Positions 11,818-12,356 of a stretch of 12,356 bases of DNA are shown one piece after another (the first letter of the stretch is position 1; the number at the start of each line of letters is the position of its first letter). The stretch lies in assembly GCA_947245315.1 (NCBI GenBank), contig CAMXNV010000046.1:1-12356 (forward strand), given 5' to 3'. The DNA comes from an uncultured Oscillibacter sp. (GTDB lineage Bacteria > Bacillota > Clostridia > Oscillospirales > Oscillospiraceae). The notes beneath the pieces are model-generated. The model had not been told where the DNA came from. It ran no database searches and saw only the letters and a program-made list of their open reading frames with translations. A program made the translations under genes and the position numbers.

Positions 11818-12356
11818 TTACTTGGAGTACAGCTCAACGATCAGGTGCTCCTCCACGGGGATATCGATATCCTCACGGGCGGGAAGACGGGTGACGGTAC
11901 CCTTCAAGGTGTTCTTCTCCCGCTCCAGCCAGGCGGGCAGGAGGAAGACGGGCGCGTCCTGTCCGGTGAGGCGCTTGAAGACCTCGGAGGAACGGCTGCC
12001 CTCGGCAACCTCCACGACGTCGCCGGCCTTGACCTGATAGGAGGGGATGTCGACCTTTTTTCCGTTGACGGTGAAATGGGCGTGGTTCACCAGCTGACGG
12101 GCCTGGCGGCGGGTCATGGCGAAGCCCATGCGATACACCACGTTGTCCAGACGGCGCTCCACATTGATGAGCAGGTTGTCGCCCGTCTTGCCGGGGGCGG
12201 CGGCCGCGGCCTCATAGTAGCTGTGGAACTGCTTTTCCAGAATGCCGTAGATAAACTTGACCTTCTGCTTCTCGTTCAGCTGAATGCCATACTCGCTTTT
12301 CTTCTTCCGCATCTGGCCGCCGGGATTCCGGTTGGTTTCCTTCTTGGCGTAGCCCA
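11818..12356 (-). CDS. rpsD: 30S ribosomal protein uS4 (N-terminus beyond the window)
   Basis: The frame stays open to the right edge, so the gene is partial. The visible 178 codons begin GYAKKETNRNPGGQ before MRKKKSEYGIQLNEKQKVKF, and the ATG at 12312 is internal. Full uS4 has about 197-208 residues, so roughly 20-25 are missing. The S4 RNA-binding domain is clear (RRLDNVVYRMGFAMTRRQARQLVNHAHFTVNG), as is the closing IDIPVEEHLIVELYSK. uS4 nucleates 16S rRNA 5'-domain assembly and in several bacteria represses its own operon. The visible GYAKKE run resembles the cysteine-free Clostridia form, but the zinc-binding region cannot be judged. Confidence 0.96.
   Translation of the reverse strand, partial: GYAKKETNRNPGGQMRKKKSEYGIQLNEKQKVKFIYGILEKQFHSYYEAAAAAPGKTGDNLLINVERRLDNVVYRMGFAMTRRQARQLVNHAHFTVNGKKVDIPSYQVKAGDVVEVAEGSRSSEVFKRLTGQDAPVFLLPAWLEREKNTLKGTVTRLPAREDIDIPVEEHLIVELYSK

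Overview
The window looks like chromosomal DNA of a GC-rich, endospore-forming Clostridia member, most likely a gut Oscillospiraceae relative (Flavonifractor, Lawsonibacter, Oscillibacter or Intestinimonas type). This rests on high GC with strongly GC-biased third codon positions, AGGAGG-type ribosome binding sites, a SpoVAC sporulation protein, an rpsD-rpoA-rplQ block of Clostridia type, and dense families of short palindromic intergenic repeats. The species is inferred, not shown.

Layout. Positions 1-346 hold a palindromic repeat and then a strong promoter for a stand-alone ATP-grasp ligase (347-1546). A DUF4358-type lipoprotein follows (1674-2342). Positions 2428-2770 are a cluster of inverted repeats at a convergent junction with a four-helix membrane protein (2786-3193, minus). 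That gene diverges from a PilZ-domain protein (3691-4392, TTG start). The PilZ gene converges on spoVAC (4474-4914, minus). spoVAC in turn diverges from an operon of a 25-residue leader ORF, hemW and a CmpB-family membrane protein with a long helical tail (5301-7529). Next on the minus strand come a holin-like protein and a CHAP-domain endolysin, then two tRNA-Ser genes with a strong shared promoter. A 40-residue membrane peptide gene with its own promoter and terminator lies at 9289-9411. A secreted CE4 polysaccharide deacetylase (9549-10256, minus) precedes the end of the alpha ribosomal operon, transcribed rpsD, rpoA, rplQ on the minus strand; rpsD runs off the right edge.

Most genes here are housekeeping or modest accessory genes, and I see no multi-gene defence, secretion or biosynthetic system. 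The most unusual content is intergenic. Two unrelated hairpin repeat families fill the gaps between divergent promoters, with boundaries close to the -35 boxes. Their hairpin stems differ between copies by paired, compensatory changes. A third family occupies a convergent junction, a fourth occurs at 63-163 and 8776-8879, and a 7-bp tandem repeat lies at 8734-8775.

The second theme is small, well-supported genes that automatic annotation would miss: the leader ORF overlapping the hemW start and the 40-residue membrane peptide. The two-gene lysis pair beside tRNA-Ser genes, without other phage genes, suggests either a prophage remnant or a domesticated lysis module.
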